64,000 bases of DNA, from NCBI GenBank assembly GCA_025201765.1, contig MU623403.1:62001-126000 (forward strand). Direction: 5' to 3'. Each line of letters starts with the position of its first letter. Position 1 is the first letter of the stretch. The translations under genes and the position numbers were made by a program. This DNA is from Daldinia sp. FL1419 (lineage: Eukaryota; Ascomycota; Sordariomycetes; Xylariales; Hypoxylaceae). The notes under the pieces are model-generated. The model was not told where the DNA came from. It searched no databases and worked only from the letters and a program-made list of their open reading frames with translations. Positions 1 through 11,706 of this stretch are shown piece after piece.

Positions 1-191
1 ATCTCAAGGTCGGCATGTCCTTCTGGTTCATTGTCATCCTCCTCAAGGATCGACTCAGCCGCGACGGAAAGATTGCTTTTCGGCAATGGGTTGGAGTCCG
101 TGCTTGTAAAGTCTGGAGGCATAGGCGATAACGAATATGTTCGCGTAGAAACTAGCCCGGAGTTGGGGCTTGAGGGTTGCTGTTCGGACAT
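1..191 (-). CDS. 5' end of an unidentified protein gene, cut by the window edge
   Basis: An ATG at 191-189 (minus strand) opens a frame that stays free of stops for 63 codons to the window edge. The peptide starts MSEQQPSSPNSG and is rich in Ser, Pro and Thr, then turns acidic (AAESILEEDDNEPEGHADLE). This composition looks like the disordered N-terminus of a larger eukaryotic regulatory or trafficking protein. No domain is visible, so the function cannot be told. A weak frame on the other strand (31-246) overlaps it and has less protein-like composition. The rest of the gene lies to the left of the window. Confidence rests on the open frame and its non-random composition only. Confidence 0.55.
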   Translation of the reverse strand, partial: MSEQQPSSPNSGLVSTRTYSLSPMPPDFTSTDSNPLPKSNLSVAAESILEEDDNEPEGHADLE

Positions 192-1359
192 TGTTGGTAT
201 TCTTATCGTGGTCTGCAATTGTAGTTTAATATTGGAGTATGAGTAGGGCGTGAGTTGAGTAATAAGTACCTAAGAAATTAGATAAATGAAGCGAATGTTG
301 ATGCTCTTATAAAACCACCGCGCCCGGTGTTTGGGGGGTATGTTTGTGGGTTAATCATCTATTACACATATCGCTCCTATGATTGTCTTTAGAACAACCA
401 GTCAGTGAAACAGTATAACAGCACCTCAAACATGCTGACTTAGCTATTGGACCCTGTACATTAATCAACAAAGTTCTCTTGTTGTCAAAAACTTTCGGAG
501 GCAAGCTTTCCTACATATCAACCTTCTAACATATGAGACTGTTTAAGCAACCGAAACCCGCATTCTGGAGATTTCCATCGGGAAGTGCCCTATCTCCAAT
601 ATGTAATGATACTATCCAAAAAGAATAGTGGTTTTTATCACTATATCTACGTCACTACCTCTTCTATGAGATAATAGGTCTATACGTACTCTTCAGTACT
701 AACTTCTAAATAAACACGCCAGGGGGGAATAGTTAAGCTCTACTTGAGTAAGTTGTGGGTTTGTATAATTAACGCCATACTGCAAATAAGGGGAATAATA
801 CGATAGGCGGTACCATGAGGTGAATTAGGAAGCGTGGAAGCAACTCCCCCATCCTGCAAACAATTACAAACCACCTGAGGTAGGAGGTAGTTATGGAACA
901 GCATAGATTAGTTATACAATCGAAGTGTTCTCTATTGTGAATGATACATGCACACGCCTCGCGTGGGGAATTGATTCTGCTTTGATGTGAATCTCACTAA
1001 GAATATACCCGTGAGCATATCCTTCTTTATCCTAATTGTTTTTGTTCGCTGCCTTATACAATCTCCTTGGTACTTTGAAAGAAGTAAACAGTACTTTTGA
1101 CTTACTTCAGATCTGTACTAAGCGTCTCTGAACGGTATTGGGAGTGGAGATGGCGCAGGCCGGTGAAGCTCTGTGCGGGATGGGATCTGTGTGGGGGACC
1201 CATGCGATTGTTTCCTAGGGTATATAAATACCTAAGCGGTATCTCATTCATTTCAGTTGAATTGCATACCTATACCTAAGAACTCAGCCGCGAGACATCA
1301 CCTCAGTCCTTATTTTCTACCTCTTATAACGTACCCCCTAGGTTTTACCAGCCTTGACC
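192..1359. other. intergenic, no gene seen
   Basis: About 1.2 kb between divergent genes. Both strands carry frequent stops. It should contain the promoters of the partial minus-strand gene and of the plus-strand gene at 1360; no specific motif stands out. Confidence 0.5.
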
Positions 1360-2549
1360 ATGACGGTTTCTCTAGAGCAGGCTATGAAATGGGAGTCCTC
1401 ATCCTGGCCTCCTAGTAAATATGCTTACGTGTTCGCAGAAGAACGTACTAAGGACTGGACAACCCGCCTGGAAGAATACTGGAAGAGGGAAGCAGAGAAG
1501 CGTATGGAAGAAGCTCAGACAGGGAGCTACGAAGAAACTGAAATGGAGCGTGCCCGTGTCGCACGTAGAAATACCCAGTCTGAGTTTCATGGCTTCAGTG
1601 AGTATCCAAGGCCACCTATTCAGGCTATTCTATCCAGATTCTGAAAGTAATAGCTAAACGAATGGTACTAACACTGAGAACTATAGTGTATCTCCCTCCC
1701 GAGCTCCGTGATATGGTGTATGAGTATCGCTTAATGAAGGGGTCGGTTTTTATGCCGAATATCGTTGGCAGATTTCACGTAAGATACGACATCGCGCATA
1801 TTCGCGATTATTACGGCGAATTATATCCGCGGTATGAAGGTCTCCCACATGACTGGGAAACTTTGCGGGAAAAGAAAATTGGCTTAATCTGCGGCGTAAG
1901 TCATACAATCCAAGCTGAAGCAATGTCAATATTCTATGGACGCAACCGTTTCGTCTTCCCGTACGGACACATTGGCTTCCCAATGTTTTACGAGCGTATG
2001 AACCTTCCGCCATATCGCCATGTCTCCAACCATATACGAGACATAAGCCATACGTTCGATATGAGGGAAGAAGTTTGTTCCAACTATAACCGTAGATATG
2101 AGACCCGTTTCCGACCGGACGAAGAGGAAGGTATAGATGCGGGACTTACCCCGATGAGTTACATGAACCAGCTTCACGACGACGCTAAGAGCGACGTACT
2201 GTTTGCATGGGGCGAACGTGTGCAGGATATCAAATGCATGAAACTTAAACGGCTCCAGATCAGCTTGGAGGAATGTTATTGCGGCACAGGATGTTGCAGA
2301 CTGGTTGATGCCGTTCTGGACTATCTAGTAGATACTGAGGAGATAGGACCGTGGGATTTCGGACCGCCAAAGGTTATCGAAGTTTACGGATGGAATGACG
2401 AAGCGGAGAAAAACGAAATCCGGGAGTCACTAGATAAGCTGTCCTCAGAGGAAGCGTCCGTAGAGATCCGATTTATAGGGAAGTCAAAAGCTGAAGTCAG
2501 AGCAGAGAGAAAGGCAGTAGCTGGTCAAGGACCGCAAGCCGTCCATTGA
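1360..2549 (+). CDS. hypothetical protein with an LPPELR (F-box/2EXR-like) motif, two exons
   Basis: Exons 1360-1597 and 1687-2549 give a 366-aa protein. The start ATG has a good context (ccATGa). The intron is well marked: donor GTGAGT at 1598, branch TACTAAC at about 1665, acceptor ATAG at 1686, and the frame continues across it. Exon 1 is charged and probably helical (TTRLEEYWKREAEKRMEEAQ). Exon 2 opens with YLPPELRDMVYEYRL, the type of motif that begins fungal F-box-like and 2EXR-domain proteins, here roughly residues 81-95. The middle is rich in Tyr and Arg, and the C-terminus is charged and Lys-rich. These fungal families are large and mostly uncharacterised. A start inside exon 2 is also possible, but it would leave exon 1 and its very good splice signals unexplained. 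No neighbour helps with function. Confidence 0.75.
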
Positions 2550-4181
2550 CTATTCCCATAGAATCATCGCCAATACAGACGGCGTGTGGTTAGTTAGTGT
2601 ATAGGGTGCATCTGTACACTTGGAGCCTTAAGCGTAGGGGGACATGGGAATTACGATAATAATTATATACTTCATGTAGGCAATTATCCCTCTTTAACTG
2701 TTATTGATCTCACAAATCCTACGCTTTTAAACGAGCGCCTATTCCAATGTGCTATTCTCACTTGTGGATGTTTGTTACCATCCCCATTAGAAAAGTCTCC
2801 TATAGCTAGGGTTCTTAATAAACTTCACGCTTCCATGCCGAATATACTTTACGAACCAGCATAAGTTAAATCCATCTTAAAGGGCTAACTAACAACCTAA
2901 CATCTACCGGCGTAAAAGTGGTATATATCGAGGACAAGGGCATAATATATCTCATCTCATTTTAACTGATCAATACAATGCGTAGTTTAAGTCTCCCCCC
3001 TTTTCGCCCCCAAGCCACTTGTTTGATCATTACCTAGGTGTCGCGTAATATACCTAGGTATAGGTATAAGGCGTAATTGCTAATTTTCAACCATGGCGTG
3101 GTTTTTCGTGATAGTAGGTATATATCCAGTAGCCACATCCGCGCCGTTTCACAAGACTAGCCCGAACTCAGCCCTATCGCGCTTCTATATAAGCACCGGT
3201 CGTAACTTCGCCTCCACTATCGCGATGGATCTTGGCGAATAACCCCGGCCAGCCCCATAATTGCTGACCGCAGCGTCGAGCTGAACAAAATCAAATCGCC
3301 TTCGCGGATCTAGAGTCTTGGGCGAATCCTACGTACGTCGTGTCTTACAAGTCTTCGGCCCATCAGGGCTCCCGGTTTCTGGTCGGTGTTAAGCTGTATC
3401 CTGTTCAACGTCGTCCAAGATAGGTAACTCAATATATAAGCAGGGCAGGATAACCCGGGAAGTGATTGAAGTGCTGCAGGGCTCTCAAAACACTTAAGAC
3501 TATGCGACCCATCCGGTGCTTCTGAGCATACAAGCACGTAAGACACTAGATGGAGAATATCTAATACCAACTAACAACCCAAGGAGGAAAGAGGGACTTT
3601 ATCCTCTTCTCGAGCTAACTTCTTAATTCGTATCATCACATATGACATAAATAGAAACTGCCAGTTAAAAAGAAAAAGAAAACTCGCTACCATTATGCCT
3701 AGGTAGCATATATTGCATCGATTTAGTAGGGGCTATCTCCTACGGAATCCTCATAAAATAGTGAGATGACCTACCCACGTCTGCATATCCCGGAGCTAAA
3801 TGACCTTCTTTGTCTCCTTCCCCCCCTCGTCAGTCAGTCTTCTATGGTATTCTCATTCTACTCTTCGTAGCCGATAGTAAATCAGCTTCCAGAGACGAAT
3901 ACCGGCATTGCAACTTCTTAGATTCCCATTCCGACGGCGCACCCCCATCAACCCAGTTGCGAGAACTCACTTTGGGAATTCGTACCTAGTGTCCTTGTTG
4001 CGTGGCATCCGGGCTACGGAGTATCGGTGGGAGACGATCTAAACCCAATCTGCCATCCCAAGCCAGTAACAACCTGGTGGTTACTATGTGGAATGTTGTC
4101 CAATGTGCGTTTAGCTTTATGCGATCCTAGAATGGTATATTAACTACTTTGACCGTAGAAACTACGAGTTCGTAAGATTCT
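2550..4181. other. intergenic, no gene seen
   Basis: About 1.6 kb with stops in all frames. It contains short CCTAGG/TAGGTA palindromes near 3033-3065. A weak minus-strand frame at 3310-3570 has no protein features and was not accepted. Confidence 0.45.
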
Positions 4182-5082
4182 ATGATCCAGGAGATGCGGG
4201 CGAGTCTGCATCGAAGCTTGGAAAGGGAAACGTGGTCACTTATGCTAAGGGAAACGCAAATTGGAAAATTACTACCTAGTTTCAGCGCTACAGAAGACAC
4301 GGCAGTGGTGGCGATACCTGTGAATGGCTGGGTATTCGCCTTCCCAACCGGATGGGCAACAAATGGTTCAAACAACTGCGACTCCTCCGTATTAGATGCA
4401 CTGGCAAATCATATAGCAAAAGGGAACACCAATTATGTGGCACCCGGTGGTGGCGGAATCTCAGAGGCCGCCGCAGCCGGGATTGGCGTTGGCGTATCTC
4501 TAGGTGTCACTGGACTCGCAGCACTCGGTGCTGGGCTATTCATGATGTACAGAAACCGTAAGGCGTCTCGAAAGGAACCGCCCACGACAGATATTGTACA
4601 ATTCGCGAATAGCTGCGGGAAAGGTATGGAAACGAGCGTTCACGTCTTACTGACGTAGGTACTCACTTGACTAACGAGAGACGCCTAGCCTATCCGAGAG
4701 ATACCAATATTCGTCATATGAAAGAGACAATTGGAACGCCTCAACGCCATGTCCACCGCCACTACAAACAGCAAGTACACATACGCCAGCTAGAACCGTG
4801 CCGCATGGCGAGATGGAGTGTTCGCCTTACCAAAGCACCAATGAAATAACAACGACAGAAATAGGAGGGGCGCCATATCAGGAGGCAGACGGCGGAATAA
4901 TGGGGTCAGGATTCATGGCGCCGCCACATTATCATTCCGAGGAAGAGGCGGGGAGGAGGATGGAACTAGAAGGGGGATTTTACCGAAACGCAAAAGTATC
5001 TTTATCGACACCATGGTTAGCAGAAGCCAGAGCTGTACCACCATCGTCATCTTCATCGTCGCACTACCATCCTCCTCACTAA
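4182..5082 (+). pseudogene. decayed single-pass membrane protein gene
   Basis: The frame at 4182-4658 encodes a short extracellular-like stretch (GWVFAFPTGWATNGSNNC), a GGGG linker, a Gly/Ala-rich membrane segment (AAAAGIGVGVSLGVTGLAAL, then GAGLFMMYR) and a basic stop-transfer (RNRKASRKE). This is the layout of many fungal cell-surface sensor-like proteins with one membrane span after a flexible linker. A second frame, 4690-5082, encodes a Pro/Ser/Glu tail (PYQSTNEITTTEIGGAPYQE, later MELEGG) typical of their cytosolic ends. A GTATGG donor at 4624 and CTAAC...CCTAG at 4671-4688 suggest an intron, but it does not join the two frames. Upstream, further plausible fragments sit in different frames separated by stops. 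I infer a broken gene; an unusual splice pattern is the alternative. Confidence 0.45.
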
Positions 5083-6082
5083 TGTAGGTAATTAAGAACC
5101 AAATAACAGTACCACATACTACTAAACACGCTGTTATTGTAGGACCTATGAATTTCTGTCGGAGTCTATTTGTTAATTTGTTACGATAAACGTTACCTAT
5201 ACCTAGGATTCGAGTGCACATTTATAGCATCGTATAGGAGAATACGGAGGAAAAGCATATACGGATATAGGAGGCTGCGTAAAATGGTTTTTTTTTTACA
5301 GACTGCTTTTAATTAACCATGAGGGTGGGTTCAAGTTCAAACGTTAACCTGACGAAATTAGAAACCTACTACTGTTAGTAAAACATTAATCGTTGTCTAA
5401 ATATTCTATAAGACCACCGGTAGAATAATAGGGCGATTAGGAGGGATATGGTTCTAACTAAAGCGCCCTCGGCGGCGGCCTCACATCCGAACTAGCCAAA
5501 CCAACAGGAGGAAGGAAAAAAAGGGGGAAGATACGGTCATTCAGGGCATCGAGTGGTAGGACTTAAGGATACTTTTACCACTGTCTTGTTACAATAGGGG
5601 AAGAGATGAAGGTTTCTCTAGGCCGTACTAGTATTGCCTACCATTTAGCTGTCAGTTAAGAATCTTAAGGTAAATGATAAATAACCAATAGCATATACAG
5701 AACAATAACTATCTTATGTCAAACTTTTCGAATATTGATCCCGATATAATACTCCTTGGAAGTTATCCGGCCACCTACCTACCGAGGCACTTTACCATAA
5801 TCTGTATTCCATAGCAGCATCTCCACGACTGAGAATTCGCGCCATTTCATACAAATACGCCGCCTTGCACGACTGGAAGCGCATTCCAGACAATAACATC
5901 CAAACCAGGAACCTAAAACCGGCCTCTCAGCCCCCCTCCGTGGCGCCGGCCGATTAGCCGTGGACCCGCTGCTCATCTACGGGATATTCCACGTAGACAA
6001 TCCGGCGGCACCGCTTATGCAGGAGTAAGGGGCCAGGATTGGATGATCTGAGACATACTAAAAACTCCCCTTTCCTATCCGC
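5083..6082. other. intergenic, no gene seen
   Basis: About 1 kb, AT-rich in parts, with no protein-like frame. A 65-codon minus-strand frame at 5779-5976 is Arg- and Cys-rich and looks random. Confidence 0.4.
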
Positions 6083-6433
6083 CTATCCTCCGTCTTCTCC
6101 TTTTGCTTCTTCTTCGAGGCGCGTGTAGCCTTTGAGTAGGTACTTAGGTATATACCCTATATTCTCGGTTCTATTGGTCCAAGAATGATTAGCATCCCTC
6201 AAGGGGATTATATAGACGCACAATCCATCGTGCTGTTTAGAATAATCTTGAAATGTTCGCATAACTTCGGCGTACGACTTCCCCTTGACATTATGATTGT
6301 ATGTTTTAGGGTGAGCGTGTACGACGTCTCTACTAGAGAGGCTATTTCTTCTAAACCATTGTTCAAGTTCAATGAAATCACACATAAGACCATGTATCAA
6401 TACTTTCATTGGGGTGTTACCTATGGCGCCCAT
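6083..6433 (-). CDS. doubtful small ORF or gene relic, unknown
   Basis: A 116-codon frame starting at ATG 6433 with fairly protein-like composition (for example HAHPKTYNHNVKGKSYAEVM). I do not recognise any family. A further short minus-strand frame upstream (about 6638-6826, starting with TTG) also looks somewhat protein-like (LFYERIPRSTGFEKLYG). Together they could be remains of one decayed gene, but no splice signals join them. There is no supporting neighbour or motif, so chance is a real alternative. Confidence 0.2.
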   Translation of the reverse strand: MGAIGNTPMKVLIHGLMCDFIELEQWFRRNSLSSRDVVHAHPKTYNHNVKGKSYAEVMRTFQDYSKQHDGLCVYIIPLRDANHSWTNRTENIGYIPKYLLKGYTRLEEEAKGEDGG

Positions 6434-7035
6434 AGAAGAACACACCACGCCTCTTCAGGCTATGGGCAGTAGTCTATACCGTCTACTATTTATAGGGAGT
6501 AAAAAACCACAACAATACAAAACCAACTATCCGGATTTTTTGAATTCTACGGGTAGCGATTAATGTGGTTGTCCAGTATCCTGAGATAGCCATAGCCCCT
6601 TGGACGCGGTTAGTGCTATACGATATGCGCATTATGCTCATGCTTTGGTTTCCTCTGAGTAAACATTCCAACAACGCAATAATTCTAGGTTAGAACGATG
6701 GTCCATTCCGCGAGGTCTCCTTGGTTGGGTAGTTGGCTCTTTGCCATATAGTTTTTCAAAGCCAGTAGACCGAGGAATACGCTCATAAAAAAGGTGCAGG
6801 CATAGAAGATGAGGTATCAAAGACAAAAACCGGCCATCCGGTGGTTTCGTAAACGGAAGCTCGAAACGAGGGTCCCTTATCCATCCCGTTCGTAACCATA
6901 CTCTAGAAGAAACCCGGTTTAAGGTAAGTACCTAGGTATAAGGGAGTTTTCCTATCTAGGATTGTCCATAATTATCATCTTATATGTTGGCTTATGCTTG
7001 ATGGGCATCGATGCCGAATATACCACTTCTCCTCC

Positions 7036-8277
7036 TTACTCCTGAAAGCTAAAAAGATGACCAACTTCTAAAACACCAATCGCCTCCCCGTTCTCCACGA
7101 CCGCTAAAATCGAATCCTCGCCGACCGCTGCCTCGCTACAATCCGGCGACATTAATGGTTCTCTAAGCCATTCCGCTGCCTGCGATATTCTCGTGTCAGC
7201 GCGGATGCTAATCCACTCGCTCCTCTCAACTACCAAATTCGGAATATCAGATATCCGCCACGCCATATGTGCTATTTCAAGCTTTCTGATACGTCTTGGG
7301 GAAGCAATCGCATTATTATTAACACGAGCCCATCCGGATTCTGAATCGTAGCCTAGCTTTAGTATATCCGCGCCACAAGGTTCGCCGCGTGAACTTGACC
7401 ACTCTGGGATTTCGTAGAGCGGGATCGCAATGTCGCGTATTTGACGGGGTTTATTGAATGCTTGTCCAATAGCGCCACCGGGGTGATTCTTTGCGAAAAC
7501 CGACGTAACGGTCGGATGCAATTCCTGAGATGCCACTACCGCAAGTGCATCTCCCAATGCAAGCGCTACAGTAGTGGATGTTGTAGGGGCTGAAACACCA
7601 AACGATACGATCTCAGATTCATGGATAGGTGCTGGGAGAAGTATCGCATCTTGCCGCTGTTGGATAAGCTCGCACCCGTCTGGTCGGGTGTGCGAGGTGA
7701 GTACAATCACTGGCAAGGTCACATCTAAGTGTGGCAACAAGGCTAAGAGCTCAGGGGTCTTCCCCGAAAACGTAATGAAGAGAACGGTATCGTGCTTGCT
7801 TATTTTCCCAAGATCACCATGAAGAGCTTCGGTAGGATGAAGAAAAGTCGCATGAACTCCAAGGCTGTTGAATGTTGCGACTAGCTTCTTTGATATATGC
7901 CCCGACTTTCCGACTCCTATTATAACCAGTTTGCCTCGTTCACCTGCATGTTTCGTTATGGCTCCTACTGCGGCGCTAAAACCCTGTATAGCAGTCGCAT
8001 CAGTTTTGTATAAATGGGCAAGGCTCCGAAGAGCGGTCGCTTCTGTGCTCAGAACATGAACGGCACCCGAAGTCCTTTGCTTGGTAAGCAAGGCAGCCTC
8101 TGAAGAGTCTTCGAAGCTCTCAACATCGTCCAAGCAGAGCTCTTCGATAGCGGTATTGATTGATTCAGCTTCTCTCGGAGTTGAGGGCGTAGGGGGAGAA
8201 GGAGGGGGAACAGTAGGGCGTGGTCTTAATCCTAACAGATAGACCTCGCTGTTATGAACGGGTTGATGCTCAACCAT
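7036..8277 (-). CDS. SIS-domain sugar-phosphate isomerase, KpsF/GutQ (arabinose-5-phosphate isomerase) type
   Basis: A single exon of 413 aa starting at ATG 8277. Residues about 115-250 form a SIS domain: GVGKSGHISKK (121-131), HGD (153-155), FSGKTPE (170-176), PTTSTT (231-236) and HPGGAIG (265-271). These are hallmark motifs of the KpsF/GutQ/KdsD family, which interconverts ribulose-5-phosphate and arabinose-5-phosphate in bacteria. The bacterial enzymes continue into two CBS domains. Here residues about 320-413 occupy that place but match CBS repeats only weakly. The first 75 residues are a Pro-rich, acidic, probably disordered fungal extension. Fungi do not make LPS, so the physiological substrate is unknown; a general sugar-phosphate or polyol role is inference. 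The gene stands alone on its strand. Confidence 0.85.
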   Translation of the reverse strand: MVEHQPVHNSEVYLLGLRPRPTVPPPSPPTPSTPREAESINTAIEELCLDDVESFEDSSEAALLTKQRTSGAVHVLSTEATALRSLAHLYKTDATAIQGFSAAVGAITKHAGERGKLVIIGVGKSGHISKKLVATFNSLGVHATFLHPTEALHGDLGKISKHDTVLFITFSGKTPELLALLPHLDVTLPVIVLTSHTRPDGCELIQQRQDAILLPAPIHESEIVSFGVSAPTTSTTVALALGDALAVVASQELHPTVTSVFAKNHPGGAIGQAFNKPRQIRDIAIPLYEIPEWSSSRGEPCGADILKLGYDSESGWARVNNNAIASPRRIRKLEIAHMAWRISDIPNLVVERSEWISIRADTRISQAAEWLREPLMSPDCSEAAVGEDSILAVVENGEAIGVLEVGHLFSFQE

Positions 8278-10763
8278 TGTAACATATCAGTACCATGCAC
8301 TGATAGTCTGCGAATAAAATGAAATAAAATAAAATAATAACGAGGCCAAGTCTAACCCATGCACCTGTGCAAGATGAATTCGCCTAGTTTGATGACTCTC
8401 TACATTGGTCATAGTATAAGACCACGGAATGTAGACTCAGCCGTCCATAGCAATGAGTGTATAAGTGGTGTGTTTTGAGACGGAAGACCAGGGTATTTTT
8501 GACGTCTCTTAGATAATTTTAAAGTCCTGTCTAGACTTTTGGTCTAGAAGGGTTAAAAATTCGAGTGGCGTTTACCAGTTGGAATTTACCACCTTGGAAA
8601 GACACGACCCCCCAGGGCCACTGTTGGTTTCCGAATAAACCAAATTTCTTGGTAGATGGTATTTTGAAGACCATTTCAAAAAAGGTTGAAGATGCAAGAG
8701 TATAGATATTTACAAATGAATAATATTACCTACAGCACACTCCGGCCGGGCCGCGAGTACCTAGAGATTAGTAAAGTCCGACGCTTGCAAGGAGGGCCGA
8801 TTGTCTCAGTTATCTGATGAATCATTTGACCGAAAACAGATTGGTACGGAGCAAGATAATGCACCAAGGGAGAGCTAAATGTTGACGTATAGGGCATCGA
8901 ATCTTGCGTGCTTGCTTTTTTTTTTCTGTTTTTTTTTCTCTGCCCCTTACTTCACACCTTCCGGCATTACATGTTTGGAGTACTATATCGAACTCTCGAG
9001 TGCATAAGTAGGTAGGTACCTAACCTAGGTAGTATATACTCGCGGTATGCCGGTTGCGGCGTAGATGTGGCATGGAATCCAGTGATTTGCACTTCCTGCG
9101 ATGACCCGCATAAGATTTCCTTCATCTAATCTTAGGTATTGACCCTTACTAGCAGGAATACCTACGGATACTAGATTATACTAAGAGGTACAACCTTTGG
9201 TATCTTGTACTCCACGTTAGGTAGGTCGCATCGAAACTAAGCTGTTAGGTTAGTCGATTAATATTTTAGCGTAGAGAATAGAGAGTTTAGCGCTTGGAGC
9301 TTCTGAACGGACCCCTTTTTTCGTAGCCCCCCAATTCTTTTTCAAGAACTGAAAGGACGATATTGAATATTTGATTCTTACTTAGAGGGTAGAAGTAACC
9401 CTACCGTATGTAGATGTATAATTAAAAAAGGAGAGATCTACAATCTCCGAGCTAACCACGTCCCCCGTGGAGCGGCGTCTATTGGTGCCCTCAAAATGGG
9501 AGTCGGACCAAGCCCTTGAAAGACACTTGGCTGTGCTCGACCGCCGTGGGATAAGGTACCATGCCTAAAAGGTAGAATCAGAAAGCAAAGGGCCAATCAA
9601 AGCTCCAGTCAACTCCCGAGTTCGAGCTTTGAAGACGGGAAGTCCAAGAAATAGCACTTACATAGCTCGCTAAAAAAGTAACTGGTAACTCCCAAGAGTC
9701 GAATAATCAGGATAGTCTGCGGCGTCTCTGCATCTAGACATAAGGGGTATTCCGATTCGCGAATACTATAGTAACAAAAATGATTGACGTAGGATCCGCG
9801 GTAACCACGGAAAAGCAATTCTCGTCGAAGCGCTTATGAGATCTCGTAATACTGATGGTCCCTTGGTGGTCCCTTGGAAGGAAAAGGGTAGTTAGTTGTT
9901 GACGTTGGTGTGGGATGCTCGTATGCAGCGACCGCTCCACCAAATGCCACCACAGACGAGATAAAGCGATGTAGATCTTACGAAAACGCGGTGTGCCGTA
10001 CTCGTGAATGCTTTGCAGAAGCTTAGCTTTTGAAACAGAATGACATCCACGACGTTCCCGCTCGGGTAGCACAATGTCATGATAGTTCCATTGTCAGTCA
10101 TGAGAGGACTACCCTCGAGACCTTGTATTTCGGAGTATCCACCGTTTCGCTCGGCTTGCTATATATGAAAATAAATAACACACGGAAATATACAGCCCAT
10201 AACATGGTTGGTAAAGAATCAAAGGTTTGGATGTACGAACGAAAGGATAAAGTAGCTGAATGAAATGGGCAGAATGCATTGGAGGGTAGGAGACACCACA
10301 CTAAGAAATAGATAAGATAAGAGTAATAAGTGCCATTAATCTACCAATGACTGTTAGCAGAGACCCTTCTAAAGGCACAAGCCATCGTCCAAAAGCTTAA
10401 AAGCTTTGCGGGCTACAGTGGGTTATGTGGGACATTGTGGACTCTACGGATTCCAGCGCAACCACTAAAGAGCGACGCCAGCCACATGATCCGCATTGAA
10501 ACGTGCACCCGTCAACGCCTGTTCCTTCCCACCAGCCTGCCGTAGCAGAGTTCCATAAGTCCGTCCCATAATCCACAGCCCAACGCAACCTTCTTCCAAA
10601 GCGCATTTACAAACAAAAGAAAACTGTCTTATATGAAGACGAACCTTCGAATTCGTCTCAAAGAAGATATATATATTTGAAGGACTGGAAATACCTTCTT
10701 CCTGTTTTTCTCGGGGGGTTTTTTTTCCTTTTCCTTCTCTCTCCCTCAAGGTCCGCAATCGCC
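8278..10763. other. intergenic, no gene supported
   Basis: About 2.5 kb. It holds a T-rich run near 8920-8940 and CCTAGG/TAGGTA-type palindromic repeats near 9005-9035. A minus-strand frame at about 9892-10140 (ATG 10101) reads as slightly protein-like (GYSEIQGLEGSPL), but it is short, unrecognised and shares its DNA with another frame of similar quality, so it is not called. Confidence 0.4.
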
Positions 10764-11706
10764 ATGACGCGACCGATTGTCTACAGCGTCGCCCTCGGCG
10801 TCTTTGTGTGCAGTACGTCATTATTTTCTCCTTATCGTCCCACACAGCACCAACACTCAATCTATCCATACAAAAACACTTGACCCGAATTATATTATCA
10901 CATCTATTCTTCGATATGAAAAGTCCATTTATCGCAAGAATGGATATGGCATTTATTTTATTCGATGAATAATGCGTAATCGGGTGAAAGATGCGGATTG
11001 TTCATAGCTCAACTATGCGGAGAATCGCAAGTTATTCTGGAGGCTGTCAGCTTCATCTTGGCTAACGCGAGCTACCTCTTATCGCAGCAACCATCATGAC
11101 CATCGTATCTATCCTAACGCCGCATTGGGTCACATATTCCGTCACTGCGGATACGGGTTCGACTTTTAAGAAATATATTGGATTGCACCAAAGTTGCTCC
11201 TCCGTCGATGATCCCTCGTGCCGACCATTCCCCAACGACGATGACTGCCGCGACGACCAATTCTTCTGCTCCATGTGGAGGAGTAGTGGATTCTTGATTA
11301 GCTTCGCTACTATTGTCGAGCTTGCAACCCTTATTACATTCCTCGTTGTCATGGCTGGCGGCAAGTACAAGCGAGAGACAGGCTGGAAGCTGATCGGCTG
11401 CCTTCTGCTAGCTGACGCCGCCGTTGAGTTTGCGAGTATGGGCATTGTGGTAGGTGTTTCATCGAGCGCATCGTTGCGTGAATGATGGTCAAATACTGTT
11501 GAGTTGATTCTGACGTGGACTAGGCTTATCTCTTCGACACCGATTCCCAATTTATCATTCCTGGCTGGTCCCTAGATTGGTCTTGGATCTTGTGCACTGT
11601 CAGCGGATCCGTGTCTGTCTTGATTGCTGCGAGTCTAGCTGCCTCCTCCTGGTTCCTGCCGCCCGAAGACGACTACGAATATCTCGAGGATCCAGTCGAC
11701 GCCTAA
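10764..11706 (+). CDS. claudin-like four-span membrane protein
   Basis: Three exons, 10764-10812, 11088-11449 and 11524-11706, give 197 aa. Intron 1 (275 nt) has GTACGT, branch CTAAC and CGCAG; intron 2 (74 nt) has GTAGGT and CTAG. All junctions keep frame. The first membrane segment spans the first splice (VYSVALGVFVC, then TTIMTIVSILTPHWV). An extracellular loop with several Cys (QSCSSVDDPSCRPF, DCRDDQFFCSMW) follows, then membrane segments at about residues 92-112 (ISFATIVELATLITFLVVMA), 121-140 and 162-182, and an acidic tail ending DDYEYLEDPVDA. The four-span layout with a W-containing Cys-rich first loop resembles claudin/PalI/Sur7-type fungal proteins. Family placement is by topology only. 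It probably acts at the plasma or an internal membrane. Confidence 0.75.

Noticed and set aside
1662..2549. Single-exon model of the LPPELR protein starting at 1662
   Set aside because: The start lies inside a well-marked intron (GTGAGT, TACTAAC, ATAG), and exon 1 at 1360-1597 joins in frame.
9734..10140. Two overlapping minus-strand frames that look slightly protein-like
   Set aside because: They are in different frames over the same DNA, short and unrecognised; no splice or start context supports either.
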